Below are positions 1-7,154 of a DNA stretch of 64,000 nucleotides, in pieces (within the stretch, counting starts at the first letter, position 1; the number at the start of each line of letters is the position of its first letter). The notes under the pieces are model-generated. The model made no database searches, had not been told where the DNA came from, and saw nothing but the letters and a program-made list of their open reading frames with translations. Location: assembly GCF_001905595.1 (NCBI RefSeq), contig NZ_LIXI01000001.1:744001-808000 (forward strand), given 5' to 3'. The stretch comes from Streptomyces sp. CB00316. Its GTDB lineage: Bacteria; Actinomycetota; Actinomycetes; Streptomycetales; Streptomycetaceae. The position numbers and the translations under genes are program-made.

Positions 1-302
1 CCGCTGACCGCGGCGCAGGCGGCGTCCTGCTGGACGTTCGTGCCGTCGCGCTTGAGCACCACCTCGCGGGTGTTGCAGGTGCCCGACTGCGTGATCCAGT
101 GCGGGAACTTGTCGCGGCTGTAGCCGCTCGACGAGCCCTCGGCGCCGACGGTGAGCTGGCCGAGGTAGGTGCGTGCGGTCGCCGCGCTGACCGGGGTGGG
201 GAGGGCGGCCTGGGCGGTCGGGGCGGTGAGCAGTACGGAGGTGGCGGCGAGGGTGGCGGTCGCGGCGGCGACGGCTGAGCGACGCGCGTAGATACCGAAC
301 AT
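1..302 (-). CDS. Secreted HNH endonuclease-family protein (DUF1524-like), N-terminal part, runs off the window
   Basis: About 100 residues are visible, starting at the ATG at 302, with AAGGGAG just upstream as ribosome binding site. Residues 1-32 form a classical Sec signal peptide: two arginines, an Ala/Val/Leu-rich core and a likely AQA cleavage site. The mature part carries TYLGQLTV and a GYSRDKFPHW segment typical of the small secreted Streptomyces proteins annotated as HNH endonuclease family or GmrSD C-terminal-like. The catalytic HNH residues would lie beyond base 1 and cannot be checked. If the family call is right the protein would be an exported nuclease; that role is inferred from family membership only. 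Confidence 0.75.
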   Translation of the reverse strand, partial: MFGIYARRSAVAAATATLAATSVLLTAPTAQAALPTPVSAATARTYLGQLTVGAEGSSSGYSRDKFPHWITQSGTCNTREVVLKRDGTNVQQDAACAAVS

Positions 303-485
303 GCGAACTCCCTTGACATGGGGGGTGCTTGGGCGGGCGGCATGTGGAGCCCGGCCAGCGTGGCGGCGCCAGGTTTCCGGGCGGTGGGCACCAGGTAACA
401 GAGTGACGACATGTGCACGTCACATCAAGGGGTGTGACAGGTCGCGCGGGGGTGAACCGACCGCCGGGCGCGGGAAGGGAGTTGT

Positions 486-870
486 GTGGCCGGGGCGTCC
501 GCCGGGGGCGCGCCCGGGCGGCGGCGGATCTATCGCCTGGTGCTGCTTCCGGTCGCGCCGGCCCTCGGGGTCGTCCTCGGCGCCCTGCTGGCCGCCGCCG
601 TCGCCGCGTGGCCCCGGCTGGGCCGTTCGCGCGAGATCCTGGTGGCCGGGGTGCGGGCCGGGGTCAACTCGCCGCGGTCCGCCCGCTCATCGGCTGGGGC
701 CCCGCCGGCTCGGGCCGCCGTTCGGATTCCTGGTGCTGATGTTCGCCGTGGCCGCCTGGACGGCGGGGCGCCGCGTCATCCGTAACCGCACCTGGTGGTG
801 GGTGGCCGTGCCGATCGGGGCGGGGGGCGCTCCAGGCCGTCGGGCTGGTCGCGCGGGGGTGGCTGCACCG
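486..870 (+). pseudogene. Decayed small membrane-protein gene, frame broken at least twice
   Basis: A GTG at 486 opens a frame with a basic start (GRRRIYRLV) and one clear hydrophobic segment (VAPALGVVLGALLAAAVAA). The frame loses its protein-like character after about residue 55. A second frame then reads QLAAVRPLIGWGP, and a third carries another hydrophobic stretch (PFGFLVLMFAVAAWTAG) followed by RRVIRNRTWWWVAVPIG. A last fragment reads ALQAVGLVARGWLHRG. Joined, these pieces look like one membrane protein of roughly 120 residues with several transmembrane segments. I infer a pseudogene with multiple indels, or sequencing errors. The original function is not recognisable. The rest of 303-918 shows nothing else. 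Confidence 0.45.
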
Positions 871-918
871 GGGTGAGCCCGGGGCCGAGGTGTGCTCCTG
901 CCTCAGGCCCGAGGGGTT

Positions 919-1581
919 TCAGGCCGCGCTGATGTGCAGGCGGATCGTGCCGTCCTCGGCCGCCTCCACCCGGATCTGCGTCAGGTCCTCGACGTGCGCG
1001 TCCGGCGACAGGGCCGCGGCGCGCGGGCCGACGCCCACCACACGCATCCCGGCCGCCCGGCCCGCCGCGATGCCCGCCTCGGAGTCCTCGAACACGATGC
1101 AGTCCGCAGCCCCGAAGCCCAGCTCCGCCGCGCCCTTGAGGAAGCCCTCGGGGTCCGGCTTGCTGGCGCCGACCTGTTCGGCGGTGACGGAGACGGCGGG
1201 CATCGGCAGCGCGGCCGCTCCCATCCGGGCCGTGGCGAGAGCGCTGTCGGCCGAAGTCACCAGGGCGTGCGGGAGGTCGGCGATGGCGGCCATGAACGCG
1301 GCGGCGCCGCCGATCGGGACCACGCCGTCGACGTCGGCGGTCTCCTCGGCGAGCATCACCCGGTTGTCCGCGTAGTTCTCCTCGACGGGGCGGTCCGGGA
1401 GCAGGACGGCCATCGTGGCGTACCCCTGGCGGCCGTGGACCACCTTGAGGGCGGCCTCGGGGTCCAGTCCGTGCTTGACGGCCCACCGGCGCCAGCAGCG
1501 CTCCACGACCGCGTCGGAGTTCACGAGGGTGCCGTCCATGTCGAGCAGGAGGGCGCTTGCGGTGAGGACGGTGGCCGACAT
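919..1581 (-). CDS. HAD-superfamily sugar-phosphatase-like hydrolase
   Basis: This 220-residue protein has all four HAD motifs. Motif I is LLDMDGTL, with the nucleophile Asp14 and general acid Asp16. Motif II is VTSAD near residue 109. Motif III is Lys141 in KPDPE. Motif IV is EDSEAG near 165-170. The cap insertion follows motif I and contains HGRQ near residue 50, a feature of sugar and polyol phosphatases related to beta-phosphoglucomutase and glycerol-phosphatase. It is probably a cytosolic phosphomonoesterase; the substrate cannot be told from sequence. Length is normal for the family. It is monocistronic, and its start is separated from the next leftward gene by about 165 bases. Confidence 0.85.
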   Translation of the reverse strand: MSATVLTASALLLDMDGTLVNSDAVVERCWRRWAVKHGLDPEAALKVVHGRQGYATMAVLLPDRPVEENYADNRVMLAEETADVDGVVPIGGAAAFMAAIADLPHALVTSADSALATARMGAAALPMPAVSVTAEQVGASKPDPEGFLKGAAELGFGAADCIVFEDSEAGIAAGRAAGMRVVGVGPRAAALSPDAHVEDLTQIRVEAAEDGTIRLHISAA

Positions 1582-1745
1582 CGGCTGGCTCCAGAGCGCG
1601 GGGGGATGGTGGCGCGGTACAAGAGCAGCCCCGCCCGCCGGTCAGGGAGTGCGGGCGGGAGCTACTTTGTTCCATGAAGATACAAAAACCTGGGCCGGAA
1701 AGCCAATCCCGCGGGCCGGCCCTGTCCGAAGGCCGGCGCGACCGG

Positions 1746-2912
1746 TCAGCCGCGGCCCTGTCCGGTCGTCTCCGCCTCCAGCGCGCGCCGGGTCTCCGGC
1801 CCGTACACACCGGCCGGGTCGCCCTGGATCGCCTTGTACGACTGGTAGATGCGCACGGCGTTCTCCACACGGTCGTTGAAGTTCCCGTTCGCGTCGCCGT
1901 GGTAGAGCCACACCTCGGCGAGCCGGTTCTGCAACACGGCCACCTGCGGCCCCTGGTCGCCGCGCCGCAGCGAGGAGGGGGCCGGCTCCGCGGGCGGCGC
2001 GGCGGACGGCGGCGCGTCACCGGTCGCGGACGCGGACGGGGTGCCGGGGCTCGGTGTCGCCGGTGCGGAGGCGGTCGGGCTCGGCGCTGCGCTCTCCGAG
2101 GGCGAGGCGGAGGGGGACGGGGAGGCGGTGGACGCCGAGGGGGTGGGTGAGGCCGAAGCCTTACGGGACGGAGCGGCCGAGGGGGAGGGGGACGGGGCCA
2201 CGGAGGCCGCCGCCGGCTCGTCCGCGGTGTCCGGGGCGCTCGTGGTCGCCTCCGGCAGTGCCTCCTCCTGGCTCCCGTCCCGGTCGAAGAGCCCCCCGGC
2301 GAAGGCCGCCGTGCCGACCACCGCCGCCACGGCCGCCCCCACGGCCAGGGTCGCGAAGGGGCGTCTGTGGCGCGGCTGCACGGGGTCGGATGCGCCGGGG
2401 GCCGTACCGAAGGCCGGTCCCGCCCCGAAGGCCGGTCCCGCGCCCGGGCCCGTACCGGCGCCCGCGCCCGGGGAGGCGCTGCGGCGCCTGTTCTCGTCCG
2501 CCACCGGGGGTCGGGCCGCACCGGGCCCCGGGTCCGTACCCAGGCCCGTACGGGAATCCGCGCCCGGCCCCATCCCCAGGTGCAGCGGCATGGTGGTGGC
2601 CGCGTCGCTCCCGGCGCCCTGCCCCGACCCGCCGGCACCGGCCTGCCCCGACCCGTCGGCACCGGCCTCGGTGGAGCCGCCGCCCCCCGCACCACCACCC
2701 CCCGACGCGTCCCCCAACGTCACGTACGGCCTGATCCGCAGCGGGTCGAAGTCCTCCGCCGCCGCCATCTCCGCCGAGCGGGCGGCGCGCAACTCGTCCC
2801 CCGTGAGCGGCGTCGCGCCGGTGTCCGTACCGCACCGGCAGGGCACCCGGTGCTCCGTGCCGGGCTCGCCTGCCGTCCGTCTGCCGCACTCCGGGCATGC
2901 GTGTCCGGTCAT
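1746..2912 (-). CDS. Single-pass membrane protein with C-terminal peptidoglycan-binding domain
   Basis: The 388-residue product begins with a cysteine-rich zinc-ribbon-like segment (C6xxC9 and C25xC27). A long Gly/Ala/Pro low-complexity cytoplasmic region follows. One transmembrane segment lies at about 185-208, then a Ser/Pro/Thr/Ala-rich wall-spanning linker. The C-terminal domain, about 315-380, starts with LRRGDQGPQVAVLQNRL, the hallmark of PG_binding_1 domains. The layout suggests a sensor or scaffold anchored in the membrane that reaches through the wall to bind peptidoglycan. No catalytic domain is visible. The low-complexity regions are strongly biased, so their exact reading should be treated cautiously. 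Confidence 0.8.
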   Translation of the reverse strand: MTGHACPECGRRTAGEPGTEHRVPCRCGTDTGATPLTGDELRAARSAEMAAAEDFDPLRIRPYVTLGDASGGGGAGGGGSTEAGADGSGQAGAGGSGQGAGSDAATTMPLHLGMGPGADSRTGLGTDPGPGAARPPVADENRRRSASPGAGAGTGPGAGPAFGAGPAFGTAPGASDPVQPRHRRPFATLAVGAAVAAVVGTAAFAGGLFDRDGSQEEALPEATTSAPDTADEPAAASVAPSPSPSAAPSRKASASPTPSASTASPSPSASPSESAAPSPTASAPATPSPGTPSASATGDAPPSAAPPAEPAPSSLRRGDQGPQVAVLQNRLAEVWLYHGDANGNFNDRVENAVRIYQSYKAIQGDPAGVYGPETRRALEAETTGQGRG

Positions 2913-3059
2913 CGTGGGTCCCCTCCCCTTGAACTGCCTGCGATTATGCAGCCCGCCCCGGCGAAGCCCAATGCCCTCCCCGCTGCCCCTCCGGCGCCCG
3001 GTAGGCCGTAAACAGCGCTCGGCGGGCTATAACAGGGCATAACGGCCAGGATGGGGTGT

Positions 3060-3095
3060 AGTGGATCAGCGGACTGCAGTGGATCGCAGCGGATC
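3060..3095. promoter_or_regulatory. Three tandem AGYGGATC repeats before the MFS-winged-helix gene
   Basis: AGTGGATC occurs at 3060-3067 and 3078-3085, and AGCGGATC at 3088-3095, immediately ahead of the ribosome binding site of the exporter gene starting at 3108. The repetition in a short non-coding leader suggests an operator or spacing repeats. No binding protein can be assigned. The C-terminal winged-helix domain of the downstream protein makes autoregulation a conceivable but untested reading. Confidence 0.3.
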
Positions 3096-3107
3096 GAGGA
3101 GACGCCC

Positions 3108-5249
3108 ATGGCCCAGCAGCTGAGCCCGCCCCTGGTCCCCGGCGAGGGGCAGTCCCGCCGGACCGTCCTGGTGGCGATCGGCGCGCTGCTCCTCGGCATG
3201 CTGCTGGCGGCACTCGATCAGACCATCGTCTCCACCGCGCTGCCGACCATCGTCAGCGAGCTCGGCGGTCTCGACCACCTCTCCTGGGTGGTCACGGCCT
3301 ATCTGCTCGCGGCGACGGCGGCGACCCCGCTCTGGGGAAAACTCGGCGACCAGTACGGCCGCAAGAAGCTCTTCCAGACCGCGATCGTCATCTTCCTGAT
3401 CGGCTCCGCCCTCTGCGGCATGGCCCAGAACATGCCCCAGCTCATCGGCTTCCGCGCTCTCCAGGGCCTCGGCGGCGGCGGGCTCATGGTGCTCTCGATG
3501 GCGATCGTCGGAGACATCGTCACCCCGCGCGAACGCGGCAAGTACCAGGGCCTGTTCGGTGCCGTCTTCGGAGTGACGAGTGTGCTCGGGCCGCTGCTCG
3601 GCGGGTTCTTCACCGAAACCCTCAGCTGGCGCTGGGTGTTCTACATCAACCTGCCGATCGGCGTCGTCGCGCTGCTCGTCATCGCGGCCGTGCTGCACAT
3701 CCCGGTCCACCGCGAGAAGCACACCATCGACTACCTCGGCACCTTCCTCATCGCCTCCGTCGCCACCTGTCTCATCCTCGTGGCGTCCCTCGGCGGCACG
3801 ACCTGGGCCTGGGGATCGGTGCAGATCATCGCGCTGGCGGTGCTCGCCGTCGTACTGCTGATCGCGTTCGTCGCCGTCGAGCGGCGGGCGGCGGAACCGG
3901 TGCTGCCGCTGACACTCTTCCGGATCAGGACCTTCAGCCTCGTCGCCGTCATCAGCTTCATCGTCGGCTTCGCGATGTTCGGCGCGATGACCTACCTGCC
4001 GACCTTCCTCCAGGTGGTCCACGGCATCACTCCGACCATGTCCGGTGTGCACATGCTGCCGATGGTCCTCGGCATGCTGCTCACCTCCACCGGCTCCGGC
4101 CAGCTCGTCAGCCGTACCGGCCGATGGAAGGTCTTCCCCCTCGCGGGCACCGCCCTCACCGCCGCCGGCCTCCTGCTCCTCCACCGGCTCTCCCCGACCA
4201 GCTCCACCTGGGAGATGAGCCTCTCCTTCTTCGTCTTCGGCGCCGGGCTCGGCCTCGTCATGCAGGTGCTCGTCCTCGTCGTGCAGAACGCCGTCTCCTA
4301 CCGGGACCTGGGCGTCGCCACCTCCGGCGCCACGTTCTTCCGCTCCATCGGCGCCTCGTTCGGCGTGGCCATCTTCGGCACCGTCTTCACCAGCCGGCTC
4401 ACCGGCCAGCTCGACAGCGCCCTCGCGGGCCGGTCCCTGCCGCCGGGCGTCGACGCCGACCGACTGGCAGCCGACCCCCGGTCCATCCAGGTGCTCCCCG
4501 CCGACCTGCGCCCCTCGATCCTGGACGCCTACTCCACGTCCATCACGGACGTCTTCCTGTACGCGGCCCCCGTCGTCCTGATCGCCTTCGTGCTGGCCTG
4601 GTTCCTGCGGGAGGACAAGCTGCGGGGCTCGGTGACCGCCCCCGACACCAGCCAGACGCTCGCCTCCAACCCGGTGGAGCGTTCCTCGTACGACGAGTGC
4701 GCCCGCGCACTGTCGGTGCTGGCCACCCGGGAGGGGCGCCGGGAGATCTACGAGAAGATCACCGCACGCGCCGGATACGACCTGCTGCCCGCCGCCAGCT
4801 GGCTGCTGCTGCGGATCAAGCGGCACGGCACCGTCGAGCCCGCGCGGCTCGCCGAGGTGGCCCCCGTACCGCTACGGGTGATCACCGAGGCGGCCCGGCA
4901 GGTGGAGGAGCGTGGACTGGCCCGCCGCGAGGGGCTCCAGATGATCCTCACCGACGCGGGGGCCGAGGCCGTCGTCCGGCTCTCCCAGGCGCGGGAGGAC
5001 TCCCTCTCGGAGCTGCTGGGGGACTGGTGGGGGCCCGAGCGCCCGACCGACCTGGTCAAACTCGTCGCCGAGCTGACCGCCGAGGTCAGCGGGTCGAGCA
5101 AGGAACGCCCGCACATGCCGGCACCGCCCCGCGACCACGCGGCGGACTGGCACCACGACATCGACCACCCGGACCGCCACCGCTCCGGGAACCGCAGGGA
5201 CCACCCGGACCACCGGGACGGCTACGGTCACCCGGATCGCCGGCCCTGA
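3108..5249 (+). CDS. DHA2-family MFS drug exporter fused to a MarR-like winged helix and a His/Asp-rich tail
   Basis: The start at 3108 is chosen because GAGGAG lies just upstream and the protein then begins MAQQLSPP, directly before the first membrane segment. The product is 713 residues. Residues ~20-505 form a 14-helix EmrB/QacA-type proton antiporter: motif LDQTIVSTALPT in helix 1 and GDQYGRKK in loop 2-3. After the last helix comes a soluble domain (~530-650) with a helical/winged-helix pattern, including LLPAASWLLLRI and EERGLARREG...LTDAGAE, as in MarR proteins. The tail (~660-713) is rich in His and Asp. The exporter role is well supported. The function of the fused domain and tail, whether ligand sensing, DNA contact or metal binding, is inference. 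Confidence 0.85.
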   Translation: MAQQLSPPLVPGEGQSRRTVLVAIGALLLGMLLAALDQTIVSTALPTIVSELGGLDHLSWVVTAYLLAATAATPLWGKLGDQYGRKKLFQTAIVIFLIGSALCGMAQNMPQLIGFRALQGLGGGGLMVLSMAIVGDIVTPRERGKYQGLFGAVFGVTSVLGPLLGGFFTETLSWRWVFYINLPIGVVALLVIAAVLHIPVHREKHTIDYLGTFLIASVATCLILVASLGGTTWAWGSVQIIALAVLAVVLLIAFVAVERRAAEPVLPLTLFRIRTFSLVAVISFIVGFAMFGAMTYLPTFLQVVHGITPTMSGVHMLPMVLGMLLTSTGSGQLVSRTGRWKVFPLAGTALTAAGLLLLHRLSPTSSTWEMSLSFFVFGAGLGLVMQVLVLVVQNAVSYRDLGVATSGATFFRSIGASFGVAIFGTVFTSRLTGQLDSALAGRSLPPGVDADRLAADPRSIQVLPADLRPSILDAYSTSITDVFLYAAPVVLIAFVLAWFLREDKLRGSVTAPDTSQTLASNPVERSSYDECARALSVLATREGRREIYEKITARAGYDLLPAASWLLLRIKRHGTVEPARLAEVAPVPLRVITEAARQVEERGLARREGLQMILTDAGAEAVVRLSQAREDSLSELLGDWWGPERPTDLVKLVAELTAEVSGSSKERPHMPAPPRDHAADWHHDIDHPDRHRSGNRRDHPDHRDGYGHPDRRP

Positions 5250-5271
5250 CCGCCCCGTCCCCGAAGCGCCC

Positions 5272-5769
5272 TCACAGCTCCTTCGCGAACCACACCTGCG
5301 CGTACGGGTTGCGCCGGTGGAAGGCCGGCACCTCCCCGTAGCCGTGCTTCGCGTACAACCCGCGCGCCTCGACCAGGTCGAGACGGGTGTCCAGCCGGAG
5401 CAGCCGCACCCCGAGAGCCCGCGCCTCCTCCTCGATCGCGGCCAGCAGCAGCCCGCCGCCGCCCGTGGACCGGAAGGCCGGGCGTACGTACACCCGCGTC
5501 AGCTCCGCCGAACCCGGCGCGGCCTCCTCCGTCAGCACCAGCCCGGCGCAGCTCGCGGCCTCGCCCCCGTGGCGGCCGACGACGAACTGACCGGTCGGCG
5601 GCACCAGCAGGTCCGCGCCGTCGTCGGCCAGTCCCTCGGCTATCTCCGCGGCGGTGGCGGGCCGGTGCCAGTAGCGGCTCGCGACCTCGTCGTAGTAGTC
5701 GCGGCGCAGCGCGGTGGCGTCGGGGGAGTCGAATCGTTCGGCGGTCACGGTCCAGGTCATGTGGGGCAT
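5272..5769 (-). CDS. GNAT-family N-acetyltransferase
   Basis: This 165-residue protein has the GNAT layout. The central beta-strand region (AGLVLTEEAAPGSAELTRVYVRPAFR) leads into the acetyl-CoA pyrophosphate loop RSTGGGGLLLAAIE, then a helix and LLRLDTRLDLVEARGLYAKHGYG, the usual C-terminal half. It would transfer an acetyl group from acetyl-CoA to a small-molecule or peptide amine; the acceptor is unknown. Met1 at 5769 and Met4 at 5760 are both possible starts. It is convergent with the exporter on its left and divergent from the serpin gene on its right. Confidence 0.82.
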   Translation of the reverse strand: MPHMTWTVTAERFDSPDATALRRDYYDEVASRYWHRPATAAEIAEGLADDGADLLVPPTGQFVVGRHGGEAASCAGLVLTEEAAPGSAELTRVYVRPAFRSTGGGGLLLAAIEEEARALGVRLLRLDTRLDLVEARGLYAKHGYGEVPAFHRRNPYAQVWFAKEL

Positions 5770-5821
5770 TCTTGCTCCCTCACGGCCGAAGGACGACGTG
5801 ATTCATGTGCAGGGGGCACCA

Positions 5822-6955
5822 GTGAACCGACCCACCGACGCCGACGCGGCGGCGCGGGCCCGGGCCTCCCAGGTCCAGTACCTCGCCGACCGCTGGATAC
5901 GGGACGCGCTCGCCACCGGGAAGCCGGCCGACGGCGGCAGCTTCGTCTGCTCGCCCGCCGGACTGTGGCTGGCGCTCGCCGCCGTGGCCGCCGGGGCGCG
6001 CGGCGAGACCGCCCGGGAGCTGCGGGGGCTGCTCGGTGCGGCGGACCGGGAGGCGGGGCCCGCCGTGACGGCGTCGGCCCGCGAGCTGGCGCTGACCGGG
6101 GCGCTGGGGGTGGCGACCCGGGTGTGGAGCCGGGTGCCGGTGGAGCGCGCGTACCGTGAGGCGCTGCCGGACGTCCGCTTCGACGACGTGCTCGACCCGG
6201 CGGCCGTCGACGCCTGGGTGCGTGAGGCCACGGGCGGGCTGATCGAAGCGCTGCCGCTGGAGATCACCGACCAGACCCTGCTCGCCCTCGTCAACATCCT
6301 GGCGCTGAAGGCCCGCTGGGAGAAGCCGTTCGATGCCTCGCGGACCCGGGACCTGCCGTTCACCGACGCGTCCGGGACCACCCGCCCGGTGGCGACCATG
6401 GCCAAGGACGTACCGCCCGCCGATGTCCGGGTGGTGGACGGCGTGTACGTCGTCGAGCTGCGCTGCACCGCCGGTGAGGGCGGGCGAGCCGGAGCCCGGG
6501 TCAGGTTCGTCCTGGGGGAGCCGGGCGCGGGCGCCGCCCGGGTGCTGCCCGCCGGGTGGGCGGACCGGGCGGCGGGCGCCCCGCCCGAGGCGGACCGGGT
6601 GACCCTGGCGCTGCCGCGCCTCACCCTGCGTACGCGCATCGCCGTCACCGGACAGCTGCCCGCGCTCGGGGTCCGGCTGGCCACCTCCGACGCGGCGGAC
6701 TTCTCCGGCCTCTCGCCCCGGCCGCTCGCCATCTCCGACGTGGTCCAGGAGGCCGTGCTGAAGATCGCCGAGCAGGGGGTGGAGGCCGCGGCGGTGACGG
6801 TGGTCGCCATGCGGGCCGCGGGCGCGGTCCCGCCGCCGCGGCGCCTCCTCCACCTGGCCTTCGACCGCCCGTTCGGCATCGTCGTGCTGCCCGCCGACGG
6901 TGACGTCCCGCTCCTCACCGCCTGGCAGGCGGACGTCCCGGCAGATCCGGCCTGA
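5822..6955 (+). CDS. Bacterial serpin-family protein
   Basis: GTG at 5822 is preferred because AGGGGG sits 4 bases upstream; an earlier in-frame start at 5714 would overlap the divergent gene. The 377-residue product shows the serpin signature regions. The N-terminal part reads FVCSPAGLWLALAAVAAGARGETARELRGLL. A helix-F/strand region carries LALVNILALKARWEKPFD. The breach and reactive-loop hinge reads EQGVEAAAVTV, and the C-terminal strand reads FDRPFGIVVLP. The small-residue hinge is the type seen in inhibitory serpins. Counting 17 residues from the hinge Glu puts alanines around P2-P1, suggesting an elastase- or subtilisin-like target. No signal peptide is seen, so it is probably cytoplasmic. 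Its protease partner is unknown. Confidence 0.85.
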   Translation: MNRPTDADAAARARASQVQYLADRWIRDALATGKPADGGSFVCSPAGLWLALAAVAAGARGETARELRGLLGAADREAGPAVTASARELALTGALGVATRVWSRVPVERAYREALPDVRFDDVLDPAAVDAWVREATGGLIEALPLEITDQTLLALVNILALKARWEKPFDASRTRDLPFTDASGTTRPVATMAKDVPPADVRVVDGVYVVELRCTAGEGGRAGARVRFVLGEPGAGAARVLPAGWADRAAGAPPEADRVTLALPRLTLRTRIAVTGQLPALGVRLATSDAADFSGLSPRPLAISDVVQEAVLKIAEQGVEAAAVTVVAMRAAGAVPPPRRLLHLAFDRPFGIVVLPADGDVPLLTAWQADVPADPA

Positions 6956-7154
6956 AGCCTCCAAGACTCCCGCAAGCCCCCCGCACGCAGCTGATCGTCC
7001 TGCCGTACCAGCAGATTTACCGGCCTTGAGCATGATGACAGTCAGGCAAAGAGGGGGTTGATTGTGTCTACCTCGTAGGGCAATGCGAGGCTTCATGCTG
7101 CGCTGCCCCGAGTCGAAGGGGCGGGGCATGGAACGGTGGGAGGGTCGGCGCAGC

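Noticed and set aside
776..2698. Long minus-strand open frame of 640 codons
   Set aside because: It is Arg/Pro-rich antisense or out-of-frame reading of the HAD and peptidoglycan-binding genes with no family-like sequence.
5780..7129. Long open frame antisense to the serpin gene
   Set aside because: High-GC shadow frame; the plus-strand serpin motifs are unambiguous.
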